Shown piece by piece: positions 1 to 7,246 of a stretch of DNA of 8,616 bases. Under the pieces are notes generated by a model. That model saw only the letters and a program-made list of their open reading frames with translations. It was not told the origin of the DNA and made no database searches. Numbering within the stretch: the first letter of the stretch is position 1; each line of letters opens with the position of its first letter. The position numbers were made by a program, and so were the translations under genes. This DNA is from Gammaproteobacteria bacterium (GTDB lineage: Bacteria > Pseudomonadota > Gammaproteobacteria > Granulosicoccales > Granulosicoccaceae), in assembly GCA_019634245.1 (NCBI GenBank), contig JAHQVR010000038.1:1-8616 (forward strand). The letters run 5' to 3'.

Positions 1-1
1 C

Positions 2-793
2 AGTCATGCAATGTCAGGATCAAACGCGATCTGCGTTACTACAGTATTACTCGAAACCGGGATGCTTGAAATGGTTGAGCCGATAACTGAAGTAACGCTG
101 GATACTCCAGCAGGATTAGTCAAGGCGAATGCGCATTGCAAGAACGGTAAGGTCACCTCTGTCGATCTGGATTTTTTTGCCAGCTTTTGTGATCAACTCG
201 ATGTTCCAGTGCTTGTCGATGGCCTTGGAGAGGTGAAAGTTGATACCGCATTTGGAGGGGTATATTACATTCTTGTTGATGTGAGTCAATTAAATTTCCG
301 AATTGAACCAGCAAATGCGCAATTGCTGGTTAAAGCCGGTAACCAGATACTGCGCGCGGCTCAACAGCAGCTTAATGTGCAGCACCCAGTCAACAAAGAC
401 TTCAAACAAATTGAATTCTGTATGTTCACAGATGTTGAAAATGCAGCTGAACATGTTTATCGGAACGCGACCATTATGCCACCAGGCAGACTGGATCGCT
501 CGCCTTGCGGTACAGGCAGTGCAGCGCGGCTTGCAACGATGCACGCACGCGGAGAAATAAACATTGATGAACAAGTGATTATGCGCTCTGCAATTGGCAG
601 CCGGTTCAGCACCCTGATTCGTAACACAACCACAGTTGGCGACAAAGCCGCCGTATTACCCAGAATCACTGGCAGGGCCTGGATTTATTCGATCGGCCAG
701 TATGGCGTTGACCCAGACGATCCCTTTCCGCTCGGATTCACGCTTTCCGATACGTGGGGTGATGGCATTGACCATGAAATCCCTGACTTGTAA
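2..793 (+). CDS. Proline racemase-family protein (hydroxyproline epimerase type), 5'-truncated by window edge
   Basis: This is the C-terminal part of a proline racemase-superfamily enzyme. The frame is open to the left edge, so the ATG at 11 is an internal Met and not the start. The first catalytic loop reads MSGSNAICV, with Ser (second residue after that Met-11 numbering) where classical proline racemases have Cys in MCGH. The second loop, DRSPCGTGSAARLA, carries the catalytic Cys at residue 165 of the same numbering. Family members are about 310-345 residues, so roughly 80-90 N-terminal residues lie outside the window. Characterised Ser/Cys members act on hydroxyprolines (C2 epimerisation, feeding D-hydroxyproline catabolism), while Thr/Cys members are trans-3-hydroxy-L-proline dehydratases. 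The Ser/Cys pair therefore favours an epimerase, but the exact substrate is inference. The enzyme is probably cytoplasmic. It converges on dctD and is not part of the dct operons. Confidence 0.88.
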   Translation, partial: SHAMSGSNAICVTTVLLETGMLEMVEPITEVTLDTPAGLVKANAHCKNGKVTSVDLDFFASFCDQLDVPVLVDGLGEVKVDTAFGGVYYILVDVSQLNFRIEPANAQLLVKAGNQILRAAQQQLNVQHPVNKDFKQIEFCMFTDVENAAEHVYRNATIMPPGRLDRSPCGTGSAARLATMHARGEINIDEQVIMRSAIGSRFSTLIRNTTTVGDKAAVLPRITGRAWIYSIGQYGVDPDDPFPLGFTLSDTWGDGIDHEIPDL

Positions 794-870
794 TTCTGAT
801 CAACACGACAAACGAGAATGCCTATCAATTCATTCTGATTCTTGACGCATATGCCGCTTTAGCCATGATC

Positions 871-907
871 AAAAAAAAGATGAAACCGCAGCCTATATAA
901 GCGCTGC
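871..907 (-). terminator. Weak candidate terminator for dctBD
   Basis: On the minus strand just past dctD there is a 5-bp stem (GCAGC at 903-907 pairing with GCTGC at 888-892, 10-nt loop). A run of eight T follows (A8 at 871-878 on the plus strand). The T run begins 9 nt after the stem, which is farther than in a good intrinsic terminator, and the stem is short. A terminator is expected between these convergent genes, but the fit is poor. Confidence 0.25.
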
Positions 908-947
908 TTTATGATTAGCCGGCAGAACCCACAATCGCGTAGGCACA

Positions 948-2168
948 CTAACGATATTTACTACCTTTTAAGCCGTGCCTTGCAAGACGATCATACAGAG
1001 TCTTAACTGGAATGCTGAGCTCTTCTGCAACATTAGCGGTGTGACCTTTGTGCCGCTTAAGCGCATCTTCCAGTATGGATTTCTCATGATTACGCATTCT
1101 GTTAGCAAGACTTTGCTTCTGACTGTCGCCACCGTGCCCATCCAATTTCAGAACAACCTTTCTAGCGTGTTGACGTAACTCCTCGACATTGCCGTTCCAA
1201 TCGCGTGTCGTGATTATGGACAGTTGATCAGCGGAAAGTTCTGGTATCGGCAACGCCATTACTATGGACTGTTGCTGCAGAATTGAATAAAAAGTGGGTA
1301 GGAGGTCTTCAGGTCGGGTTCGCAACGTCGGCACTTCAATTTGTACAACACTAAGCTTGTAGAGCAGACTCTTAATCAATTGCTCTTCTGGTATCTCTTG
1401 TAACGCTGCGGAAGATGTGGTGATAATTCTCAAATCGGTGTGCTCGTCCATAAATTCAGACAGTCTTTCCTGGATGCTGGTGGAGGCTAACTCAATATTC
1501 TTAAAAATCCAGAACCCATACTGATCGCCATTTTCCATCGATTCAAATAGAGCAGAATTGCAGTCGGCCAGATTTTTTTCGAAAAGAGCCTTGTTACTGC
1601 GACTCAGTGTGTAAATACACTTCGCTGCCGCATGACGCCCGGATCCAAACTCTCCGTATAAATGGACATTGACTGGTAATTCAGAGAACTTATGTAATTC
1701 ACTTCGAAAGTTGTTTATTGCCGGTGATGTGCCAGGAAACTGCTGCACTGTTGGGTCGTTATTTTTGGCTTGTTGTTCTAGCTCACGCAGTCTCATCACG
1801 AGTCGCCGATGATTTAACGCTTTTTTTAGAACACGCAAAAGATGATCGGGGTGGCACGGTTTTTCTAAAAAATCATAAGCGCCTTTTTGTATCGCCCGCA
1901 CTGCCATCGCGATATCTCCATGCCCAGTTAGCATGACAACGGGCAATTCGGTGTCACAGCTCTGGGCATATTTCAATATTTCAAAGCCATCTTTTCCCTC
2001 TAAACGAATATCAGTAAGTACAACACCGTTAAAATTTTTGACGATGTGCTCTACGGCGATAGAGTAAGAGCTGGCAACGATCACATCCAGATTTTCCAAT
2101 GTTATGGACTGGGTAATCGATCGGCGCAATGCCATGTCATCTTCAACTAAAAGTACCGTGCTTGTCAT
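948..2168 (-). CDS. dctD: DctD-like response regulator with degenerate AAA+ domain
   Basis: A 406-residue response regulator of the NtrC/DctD family, partner of the DctB kinase encoded just upstream. Residues 1-122 form a receiver with acidic pocket E9-D10-D11, phospho-acceptor D53 (LTDIR), T81 and K103. Residues about 150-340 correspond to the AAA+ domain but are badly degraded. Walker A reads GEFGSGRH (Lys replaced by R178). The Walker B position reads WIFKNIE instead of LFLDEI. The GAFTGA sigma-54 loop is absent, and the arginine-finger segment FRxDLYYRL reads IKSLLYKL. The sensor-II segment DWNGNVEELR (R332) is kept. The C-terminus has a Fis-type helix-turn-helix (about 364-402, ending KTLYDRLARHGL), close to that of classical DctD. 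At 406 residues it is about 40 shorter than usual DctD, matching the missing loop region. It starts 2 nt after the dctB stop, so the two are probably translationally coupled. Regulator assignment is firm; its action at the promoter is inferred to be sigma-54 independent. Confidence 0.9.
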   Translation of the reverse strand: MTSTVLLVEDDMALRRSITQSITLENLDVIVASSYSIAVEHIVKNFNGVVLTDIRLEGKDGFEILKYAQSCDTELPVVMLTGHGDIAMAVRAIQKGAYDFLEKPCHPDHLLRVLKKALNHRRLVMRLRELEQQAKNNDPTVQQFPGTSPAINNFRSELHKFSELPVNVHLYGEFGSGRHAAAKCIYTLSRSNKALFEKNLADCNSALFESMENGDQYGFWIFKNIELASTSIQERLSEFMDEHTDLRIITTSSAALQEIPEEQLIKSLLYKLSVVQIEVPTLRTRPEDLLPTFYSILQQQSIVMALPIPELSADQLSIITTRDWNGNVEELRQHARKVVLKLDGHGGDSQKQSLANRMRNHEKSILEDALKRHKGHTANVAEELSIPVKTLYDRLARHGLKGSKYR

Positions 2169-2170
2169 TT

Positions 2171-3901
2171 CTATTGCTTACTTGGTTCAACAGCTGAAAG
2201 CAACAATGTAAAAAGCGCACCACCGTCTTGACAATTAGTCGCTCTTAAACTGCCTCCGAAGCTCTCGACAAATCCGTACGCAATGGACAAACCCAGACCC
2301 AGTCCATCGTCGTGAGATCCAGTTTTTGTTGTGTAGAACGGCTCAAATACTCTCGTGGGGTCCGAAAGTCCGGGTCCATTGTCCTTAATGGAAATATTTA
2401 CCATATCCTCCATTTTTTCCACTCGAACATCAATCTCTTTGGTTTCTTGGTTTTTCATTGCATCAGCTGCATTGACAAGGATATTGATTAAAACCTGTTG
2501 CAACCTGATTTCTCCGCCTCGTACAAATATTGGCTGGTCGATATTGTCGAGCGAAAGAACAATCTCATCTTCCCTTAATCGAAGTTCAAGCATATGTGCC
2601 ACTGCGCCAATCACTTTGTTGATGTCTATTGGCTCGCTTATTACAGCGTCTTTACTTGTGAAGTTCCTGAGATTTTTGATAATGCGTGAAATTCGTTCGG
2701 TTTGAATTTCAATTTCGTTTAGATTCTCTAAAGAATCCTCAATTCTGCTCTGTTCGAGAAAGCGTTTCGCGTTGACTGAGAAATTCTGTATTGAGGAAAT
2801 AGGCTGATTGAGCTCGTGACTAATACCGATCGACATCTTGCCGAGTGCCGACAGCTTTGCAGATTGAACCAATTCATTTTGAGCGTGTTCAAGCTCTTTA
2901 CTTCGAATGGCTACTCGACGATCCAATTCTTGGCTTAACGCTTGTTCAGCTTTTATTCGATCAATAAAGTATTTTCGACGTTGGAATAGAGCAATGCTGC
3001 TTACCAACGCAAGTATAATGAGTGTTAGAACCAGCCAGGCTATCTTTCTAGCATGTTGGCGGCTAGATTTCGTATCAATCGCAAGAATGGCTTCTAGACC
3101 TATAGGCAATAACAGTTGACTGGTCATCAATCTTGGAGTTCGAGACTGCTCATCGGGAAAGTCATGCCAAATGACATTAGATCCGGATTTAGTCTCATTG
3201 ATCTTTTGTTCGACTACGCTTCCCGCGCCAGGAATATAGTTAGGCGAATAGTTTTTTAATTCAGACCTGTATGGTGTGAGTTTTCTGGACACCAATCTGG
3301 CTCGATTAGTAAATACTACCGTACCGGAACTGTCGACAAACACAATTATTTCAGGCCTGGCACGAAATTCTGTTTCAAGTGTGTCAAGTTCCAACTCCAG
3401 AACTACAGCTCCGATCTGCATCAGATTATTGTCGATAATTGATCGAGCAAAAGTTAGTGTGCGTGTTTCACTACTGGCGTTATAGCGTACCTCGACACCT
3501 AATGCACCTTGCATGGATTTTATAAAGTAGTAGGTATTGGCGTTGCTTTTATGTAGATCATTGTTTCTCGTTGAAAAAAGCTGATTACCATTCGAGTCTA
3601 ACAAGCGGATGTCATAGGCACCTGATAGATCTCGAGCGCGCTCAAGATTGCCCTTGACGACATCACTTATAGCATTCTGTATAACACTTTCAACTATTTC
3701 GTCATTTCGTGCCAGTAGAGTAGGCAAGATGCGAGCAGCGGACAATTGTCCCCGAAATTGATCGACAACCTGTTCCAGTTTCTGATTTGCTTCTAAGTTC
3801 AGATCGTCTAATGCGAATCGGTACGAGATAAACCACGCCACAAACGCCGCTGCCATAGTCAGCAGAAAAGCAATAATGCTCAAAGGTAATTTGGCTGACA
3901 A
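2171..3901 (-). CDS. dctB: DctB-like C4-dicarboxylate sensor histidine kinase
   Basis: A 576-residue membrane sensor kinase. TM1 is at about residues 8-30. The periplasmic sensing region (about 31-285) is of the size and type of the double PAS-like (dCache) domain in DctB, and TM2 is at about 286-306. A charged, probably coiled-coil linker follows (313-350). The HisKA domain has the phospho-acceptor H362 in SHELNQP. The ATPase domain has an N-box (N473/N477), G1 DNGPG (507-511), F-box FEPFYTTK (519-526) and G2 GLGLGLSI (533-540), so the kinase core is complete. The start is TTG at 3899-3901. It is preceded at six bases by AGGAG (3908-3912 on the complement), and translation from it gives a well-placed TM1. 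Downstream, dctD follows after 2 nt. The gene is divergent from dctPQM, the standard arrangement for dicarboxylate TRAP loci. Substrate specificity is inferred from the linked transporter. Confidence 0.93.
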   Translation of the reverse strand: MSAKLPLSIIAFLLTMAAAFVAWFISYRFALDDLNLEANQKLEQVVDQFRGQLSAARILPTLLARNDEIVESVIQNAISDVVKGNLERARDLSGAYDIRLLDSNGNQLFSTRNNDLHKSNANTYYFIKSMQGALGVEVRYNASSETRTLTFARSIIDNNLMQIGAVVLELELDTLETEFRARPEIIVFVDSSGTVVFTNRARLVSRKLTPYRSELKNYSPNYIPGAGSVVEQKINETKSGSNVIWHDFPDEQSRTPRLMTSQLLLPIGLEAILAIDTKSSRQHARKIAWLVLTLIILALVSSIALFQRRKYFIDRIKAEQALSQELDRRVAIRSKELEHAQNELVQSAKLSALGKMSIGISHELNQPISSIQNFSVNAKRFLEQSRIEDSLENLNEIEIQTERISRIIKNLRNFTSKDAVISEPIDINKVIGAVAHMLELRLREDEIVLSLDNIDQPIFVRGGEIRLQQVLINILVNAADAMKNQETKEIDVRVEKMEDMVNISIKDNGPGLSDPTRVFEPFYTTKTGSHDDGLGLGLSIAYGFVESFGGSLRATNCQDGGALFTLLLSAVEPSKQ

Positions 3902-3914
3902 CAGAAACTCCTGA

Positions 3915-3961
3915 TTCTGATATTTCAGAAAAGTGGCTTTGTAATTTCTGAAATATCAGAA
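3915..3961. promoter_or_regulatory. Twin palindromic operator, probable DctD binding sites
   Basis: Two 16-bp sites lie between dctB and dctP: TTCTGATATTTCAGAA at 3915-3930 and TTCTGAAATATCAGAA at 3946-3961. Each is a near-palindrome (TTCTGA-N4-TCAGAA), and the second is the exact reverse complement of the first. The centres are 31 bp apart, close to three helical turns, as expected for two regulator dimers bound on one face of the DNA. The left site ends 2 bp from the dctB Shine-Dalgarno, so occupancy could also block dctBD expression. The same inverted repeat would give a 16-bp RNA stem with a 15-nt loop in any dctB leader transcribed through it. Assignment to DctD rests on position and symmetry. 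Confidence 0.75.
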
Positions 3962-3971
3962 TATCGTTTTG

Positions 3972-3990
3972 ATGCCCGGTAGCCAGGCAT
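3972..3990. repeat. 19-bp imperfect dyad in the dctB-dctP intergenic region
   Basis: ATGCCCGGTAGCCAGGCAT has outer arms ATGCC/GGCAT and inner GG/CC pairs around a TAG centre, with one C/A mismatch. It sits 10 bp from the right-hand twin operator on the dctP side. It could be a second regulator site or a leader hairpin. Nothing further identifies the binder. Confidence 0.4.
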
Positions 3991-4006
3991 TCTCATCATA
4001 TTGAAT

Positions 4007-4028
4007 TAAATACATATTTTTGTATTTA
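4007..4028. repeat. Perfect 8-bp inverted repeat upstream of dctP
   Basis: TAAATACA (4007-4014) and TGTATTTA (4021-4028) are exact reverse complements separated by 6 nt (TATTTT). The AT-rich dyad is near where a dctP promoter or 5' leader would be. It may be an operator for a global regulator or a leader hairpin. AT-rich DNA also produces such dyads by chance. Confidence 0.35.
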
Positions 4029-4032
4029 GGTA

Positions 4033-4063
4033 TTGCATCACAAACATTCTTTTCTCTAATAAT
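4033..4063 (+). promoter_or_regulatory. dctP: Tentative sigma-70-type promoter for dctPQM
   Basis: TTGCAT (4033-4038) could be a -35 element. The overlapping TAATAAT (4057-4063) could be a -10 with an 18-19 bp spacer; AATAAT matches five of six consensus positions. Transcription would start about 45-50 nt before the dctP start codon. No GG-N10-GC sigma-54 motif is found between 3962 and 4118. Spacing and -35 match are only fair. Confidence 0.3.
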
Positions 4064-4118
4064 TTTGCTTTGAAAATCTCTGTGACACACTTTTGTGACC
4101 AACCACATGGAGAAACCA

Positions 4119-5129
4119 ATGAACAAAATTTTCGCTGCTGTTTTATGTATCGCTTCAATATCAACTATGTCAAGTGCAGTGCTGGCAGAGTGTGACTCAG
4201 GGGAACTGGTTATCAAGTTCAGTCACGTAACAAATGCCGACAAGCATCCGAAGGGTATTGCGGCGACGCTACTTTCCGAGCGCGTAAATTCAGAAATGGA
4301 TGGTACAGCATGTATGGAGGTCTTTCCAAACTCCACTTTGTACACTGATGAGAAGGCACTTGAAGCTTTATTGGTTGGAGACATTCAACTGGCCGCGCCA
4401 TCGTTATCTTTATTCGAACCTTTCACCAAAAAATATCGAATATTCGATCTTCCTTTTATGTTTCGCGATATTGAAGCGGTTGATGCGTTTCAATCCTCTG
4501 AAACCGGACAGGCTTTAAAAGATTCGATGAGTCGACGCGGTCTCCAAGGTTTGGAGTTTTGGCACAATGGCATGAAGCAAATGTCCGCTAATAAACCGTT
4601 GATTCTTCCCACTGATGCAAAAGATCTAAAATTCAGGGTTCAACCGTCAGATGTGCTTGTTGCTCAAATGCAGGCGATCGGTGGGTCGCCACAGAAAATG
4701 GCATTTGCCGAGGTCTATGGGGCGCTACAACAAGGCGTAGTGGATGGTCAGGAAAACACCTGGTCGAATATATTTGGTCGTAAGTTTTTCGAAGTACAAG
4801 ATGGTGTGACTGAAACCAATCACGGAATAATTGATTATCTGGTTGTAGCAAGCTCAGATTGGCTGGATTCATTAGATCCGGGCACACGAGAACAGTTCCT
4901 CACCATACTGAACGAAGTCACTGAAACTAGGAACTCCGAGTCGACACGTGTCAACGAAGAGGCGAAACAGGCTGTTATTGATGCCGGAGGAACGGTGCGC
5001 ACGTTGACCGACGAGCAACGCGCCGCTTGGGTTAGCGCAATGAAGCCTGTATGGGAACAGTTCAAAGAAGATGTTGGTGAAGACAATATCGCAGCCGCTC
5101 AAGCGATAAACGAAAAAATGGCGAAATAA
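4119..5129 (+). CDS. dctP: TRAP transporter C4-dicarboxylate-binding protein DctP
   Basis: A 336-residue periplasmic substrate-binding protein of the DctP family. The ATG at 4119 is chosen over the in-frame GTG at 4095 because GGAG (4109-4112) lies six bases before it. It also gives a clean Sec signal peptide: MNK, a hydrophobic core, then SSAVLA as the likely cleavage site near residue 23. The family's ligand-binding features are present: the KFRVQPSDV segment with the conserved carboxylate-binding Arg (R173), and the long QQGVVDGQENTWSNI signature with N213. These closely resemble dicarboxylate (malate, succinate, fumarate) binders, though TRAP specificity cannot be read with certainty from motifs. 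It is the first gene of the operon. A hairpin after it and a 72-bp gap to dctQ suggest it is made in excess over the membrane subunits, as is usual. Its control region is shared with divergent dctB. Confidence 0.94.
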   Translation: MNKIFAAVLCIASISTMSSAVLAECDSGELVIKFSHVTNADKHPKGIAATLLSERVNSEMDGTACMEVFPNSTLYTDEKALEALLVGDIQLAAPSLSLFEPFTKKYRIFDLPFMFRDIEAVDAFQSSETGQALKDSMSRRGLQGLEFWHNGMKQMSANKPLILPTDAKDLKFRVQPSDVLVAQMQAIGGSPQKMAFAEVYGALQQGVVDGQENTWSNIFGRKFFEVQDGVTETNHGIIDYLVVASSDWLDSLDPGTREQFLTILNEVTETRNSESTRVNEEAKQAVIDAGGTVRTLTDEQRAAWVSAMKPVWEQFKEDVGEDNIAAAQAINEKMAK

Positions 5130-5147
5130 CCTTTTGTAGGTACACGT

Positions 5148-5178
5148 AGACCCGGTTTCATCCAGAGCCGGGTTTCTT
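5148..5178 (+). terminator. Intercistronic hairpin between dctP and dctQ (partial terminator)
   Basis: AGACCCGG (5148-5155) pairs with CCGGGTTT (5168-5175), giving an 8-bp stem with one G-U pair and a 12-nt loop. It is followed by a short T-rich tail (TCTT). The stem is GC-rich, but the T tract is too short for full termination. The position just after dctP suggests partial termination or protection of the dctP mRNA 3' end, giving more DctP than DctQM. Confidence 0.6.
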
Positions 5179-5201
5179 AAGTCCTTATAGAGAGTAATTT
5201 T

Positions 5202-5867
5202 GTGAATCGCCTTTTTCGTCTGGTCGACGCAATCGAGGAGCAGGTAATGGTATGCCTGCTTGGTGTGATGACGCTCATTACATTTGCCAATGTGGTAAGT
5301 CGATATGTGTTCAATACCAATATATTGTGGGCACTGGAGGTCACTGTTTTTCTGTTTGCTTGGATGGTGATACTCGGCTCTTCCTATGCATTGAAAAAGT
5401 CAGCTCACCTCGGGGTTGATGCCATCATTCTTTTGCTCTCCCCAGCACATCGTCGCATTGTGGGTGTGCTCGCGGGTGTAGCTGTATTCTCATTCAGTTT
5501 TCTAATGTTCAAGGGTGCTTGGGATTTTTGGGCGAATTTCGCCGAGCTCCCTGCTACAACAGGGCGCTGGTTTCCTACAGGATTTGAAGATGAATTCAGA
5601 GGAAAAGGTTGGTACGAAACGACCAGCACGCCGATACCTGAATTTTTTCGCTTTCTGGAAGATTGGTTCAACCAGGGGGAGCGCTATGAAAAAATGCCGC
5701 GACTTATCCCGTATATGGTTCTACCAATTGGTATGGGCCTGCTTTTGTTGCGTTCTACGCAAGCACTCTGGCGACTTTGGACCGGTCGTATTGACCGTTT
5801 AATAGCCAGTCACGAGTCCGAGGATGCTATCGATCGCATCTCCGCCGGTGATGAGCCATGGAAGTAG
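5202..5867 (+). CDS. dctQ: TRAP transporter small membrane subunit DctQ
   Basis: A 221-residue DctQ-type small permease subunit. Four hydrophobic segments are visible at about residues 13-35, 43-64, 85-107 and 168-190, the usual four-helix plan. The family motif region SAHLGVD follows TM2 (67-73). The loop between TM3 and TM4 is long (about 108-167) and rich in aromatic and charged residues, as in dicarboxylate-type DctQ proteins of about 220 residues. The start is GTG at 5202 with AGAGAG (5189-5194) seven bases upstream; no better start lies nearby. The 3' end overlaps dctM by 10 bp, implying coupled translation and stoichiometric assembly with DctM in the inner membrane. Confidence 0.92.
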   Translation: MNRLFRLVDAIEEQVMVCLLGVMTLITFANVVSRYVFNTNILWALEVTVFLFAWMVILGSSYALKKSAHLGVDAIILLLSPAHRRIVGVLAGVAVFSFSFLMFKGAWDFWANFAELPATTGRWFPTGFEDEFRGKGWYETTSTPIPEFFRFLEDWFNQGERYEKMPRLIPYMVLPIGMGLLLLRSTQALWRLWTGRIDRLIASHESEDAIDRISAGDEPWK

Positions 5868-7246
5868 CTATTCTATTTGGCCTGGTAATAGGCCTGATGC
5901 TCATTGGTGTGCCTATCGCATTTTCACTTGGGCTTTCGTCGATACTGTTTCTACTGTGGTTTTCCGATGCCTCTTTGTCTTCGGTTGCAGCCACATTGTT
6001 CCAGGCGTTTGAAGGTCATTTTACCTTGCTGGCGATTCCGTTTTTTATATTGGCATCGTCGTTTATGTCCACCGGTGGTGTGGCCCAAAGAATTATCCGG
6101 TTTGCGATAGCTTGCGTTGGTCACATGAGAGGCGGGTTAGCCATTGCAGGCGTTTTCGCTTGCATGATGTTTGCGGCTCTCTCGGGCTCATCTCCTGCGA
6201 CCGTTGTCGCTATCGGTTCAATTGCTATTGCCGCGATGCGCCAGGCAGGATATTCAAATGAATTTGCAGCCGGCGTTATCTGCAATGCCGGTACGCTCGG
6301 CATACTCATTCCTCCGTCCATTGTTATGGTCGTGTACGCGGCCTCTGTTGATGTATCGGTTGGACGGATGTTTCTAGCTGGAGTCGTGCCAGGCTTATTG
6401 GCCGGTGGAATGCTGATGGTCGCCATTTACGTCATGGCTCGCATTAAGAATATGCCCTCTGGAAAATTTGCTGGTTCCAGGGAGTTGTTTTCCTCTTTTA
6501 AAGATGCAGCATGGGGACTGCTGCTTATCGTGATAATTATTATCGGTATATACGGAATTCCTGGATTAACTGGCGCGATATTCACACCCACAGAAGCCGC
6601 GGCGGTCGCTTCACTTTATGCTTTTTTTGTATCTTGCTTTATCTATCGAGATATGGGACCACTTCGTGATGGTGATAAGAGGTTTAGCTTAAGACAGAAA
6701 CCACAAGCACTTGTTACAGCGTTCTTTCATGTCGATACGCGCAAAACTTTATTTGAAGCATCAAAGTTAACTGTAACTTTGATGTTCGTCATTGCAAATG
6801 CATTGATACTTAAGCATGTTTTGACAGATGAACAGATACCGCAGAAACTGACTCAAGTGCTCTTGGATGCCGGCTTCGGCCCGATCGTATTTCTTATAAT
6901 CGTTAATATCATCCTACTCATCGGCGGCCAGTTCATGGAGCCTTCGGGATTGCTTGTCATTGTGGCGCCACTCGTGTTTCCAATCGCCATTGAACTTGGA
7001 ATAGATCCGATACATTTGGGAATAATCATGGTTGTTAATATGGAGATCGGCATGATTACCCCACCTGTCGGGCTAAATCTGTTTGTCACTTCTGGGGTGG
7101 CGAAGATGCCAATGATCAAGGTTGTTAAAGCATCTTTACCGTTCCTTGCGGTGCTGTTTGTGTTCCTCATTTTGGTAACCTATATACCTTCCATTTCGAC
7201 CTGGCTGCCGAACAGTGCAATGGGGCCAGAGGTTGTCGCTCAGTAG
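5858..7246 (+). CDS. dctM: TRAP transporter large permease subunit DctM
   Basis: A 462-residue multispanning inner-membrane protein, the transport subunit of the TRAP system, which uses a sodium gradient and accepts substrate from DctP. It begins with a strongly hydrophobic helix (MEVAILFGLVIGLMLIG). It shows both family signatures as an inverted pair: SGSSPATVVAIGS with GTLGILIPPS in the first half (residues 110-154), and EPSGLLVIVAP with GMITPPVGLN in the second half (361-407). A polar stretch at about 263-303 separates the two halves and is probably cytoplasmic. The length is slightly above the 425-450 typical of the family, mainly through this linker and the C-terminal tail. The ATG at 5858 lies inside the dctQ 3' end. 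No clear terminator was found after its stop. Confidence 0.94.
   Translation: MEVAILFGLVIGLMLIGVPIAFSLGLSSILFLLWFSDASLSSVAATLFQAFEGHFTLLAIPFFILASSFMSTGGVAQRIIRFAIACVGHMRGGLAIAGVFACMMFAALSGSSPATVVAIGSIAIAAMRQAGYSNEFAAGVICNAGTLGILIPPSIVMVVYAASVDVSVGRMFLAGVVPGLLAGGMLMVAIYVMARIKNMPSGKFAGSRELFSSFKDAAWGLLLIVIIIIGIYGIPGLTGAIFTPTEAAAVASLYAFFVSCFIYRDMGPLRDGDKRFSLRQKPQALVTAFFHVDTRKTLFEASKLTVTLMFVIANALILKHVLTDEQIPQKLTQVLLDAGFGPIVFLIIVNIILLIGGQFMEPSGLLVIVAPLVFPIAIELGIDPIHLGIIMVVNMEIGMITPPVGLNLFVTSGVAKMPMIKVVKASLPFLAVLFVFLILVTYIPSISTWLPNSAMGPEVVAQ

Noticed and set aside
4095..4118. GTG at 4095 as the dctP start
   Set aside because: It would add eight polar residues before the signal peptide. The ATG at 4119 has a well-spaced GGAG and gives a normal Sec signal.
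3956..4216. An 86-codon minus-strand open frame across the dctB-dctP control region
   Set aside because: It overlaps the dctP signal-peptide region and the operators antisense, and has no recognisable protein features.
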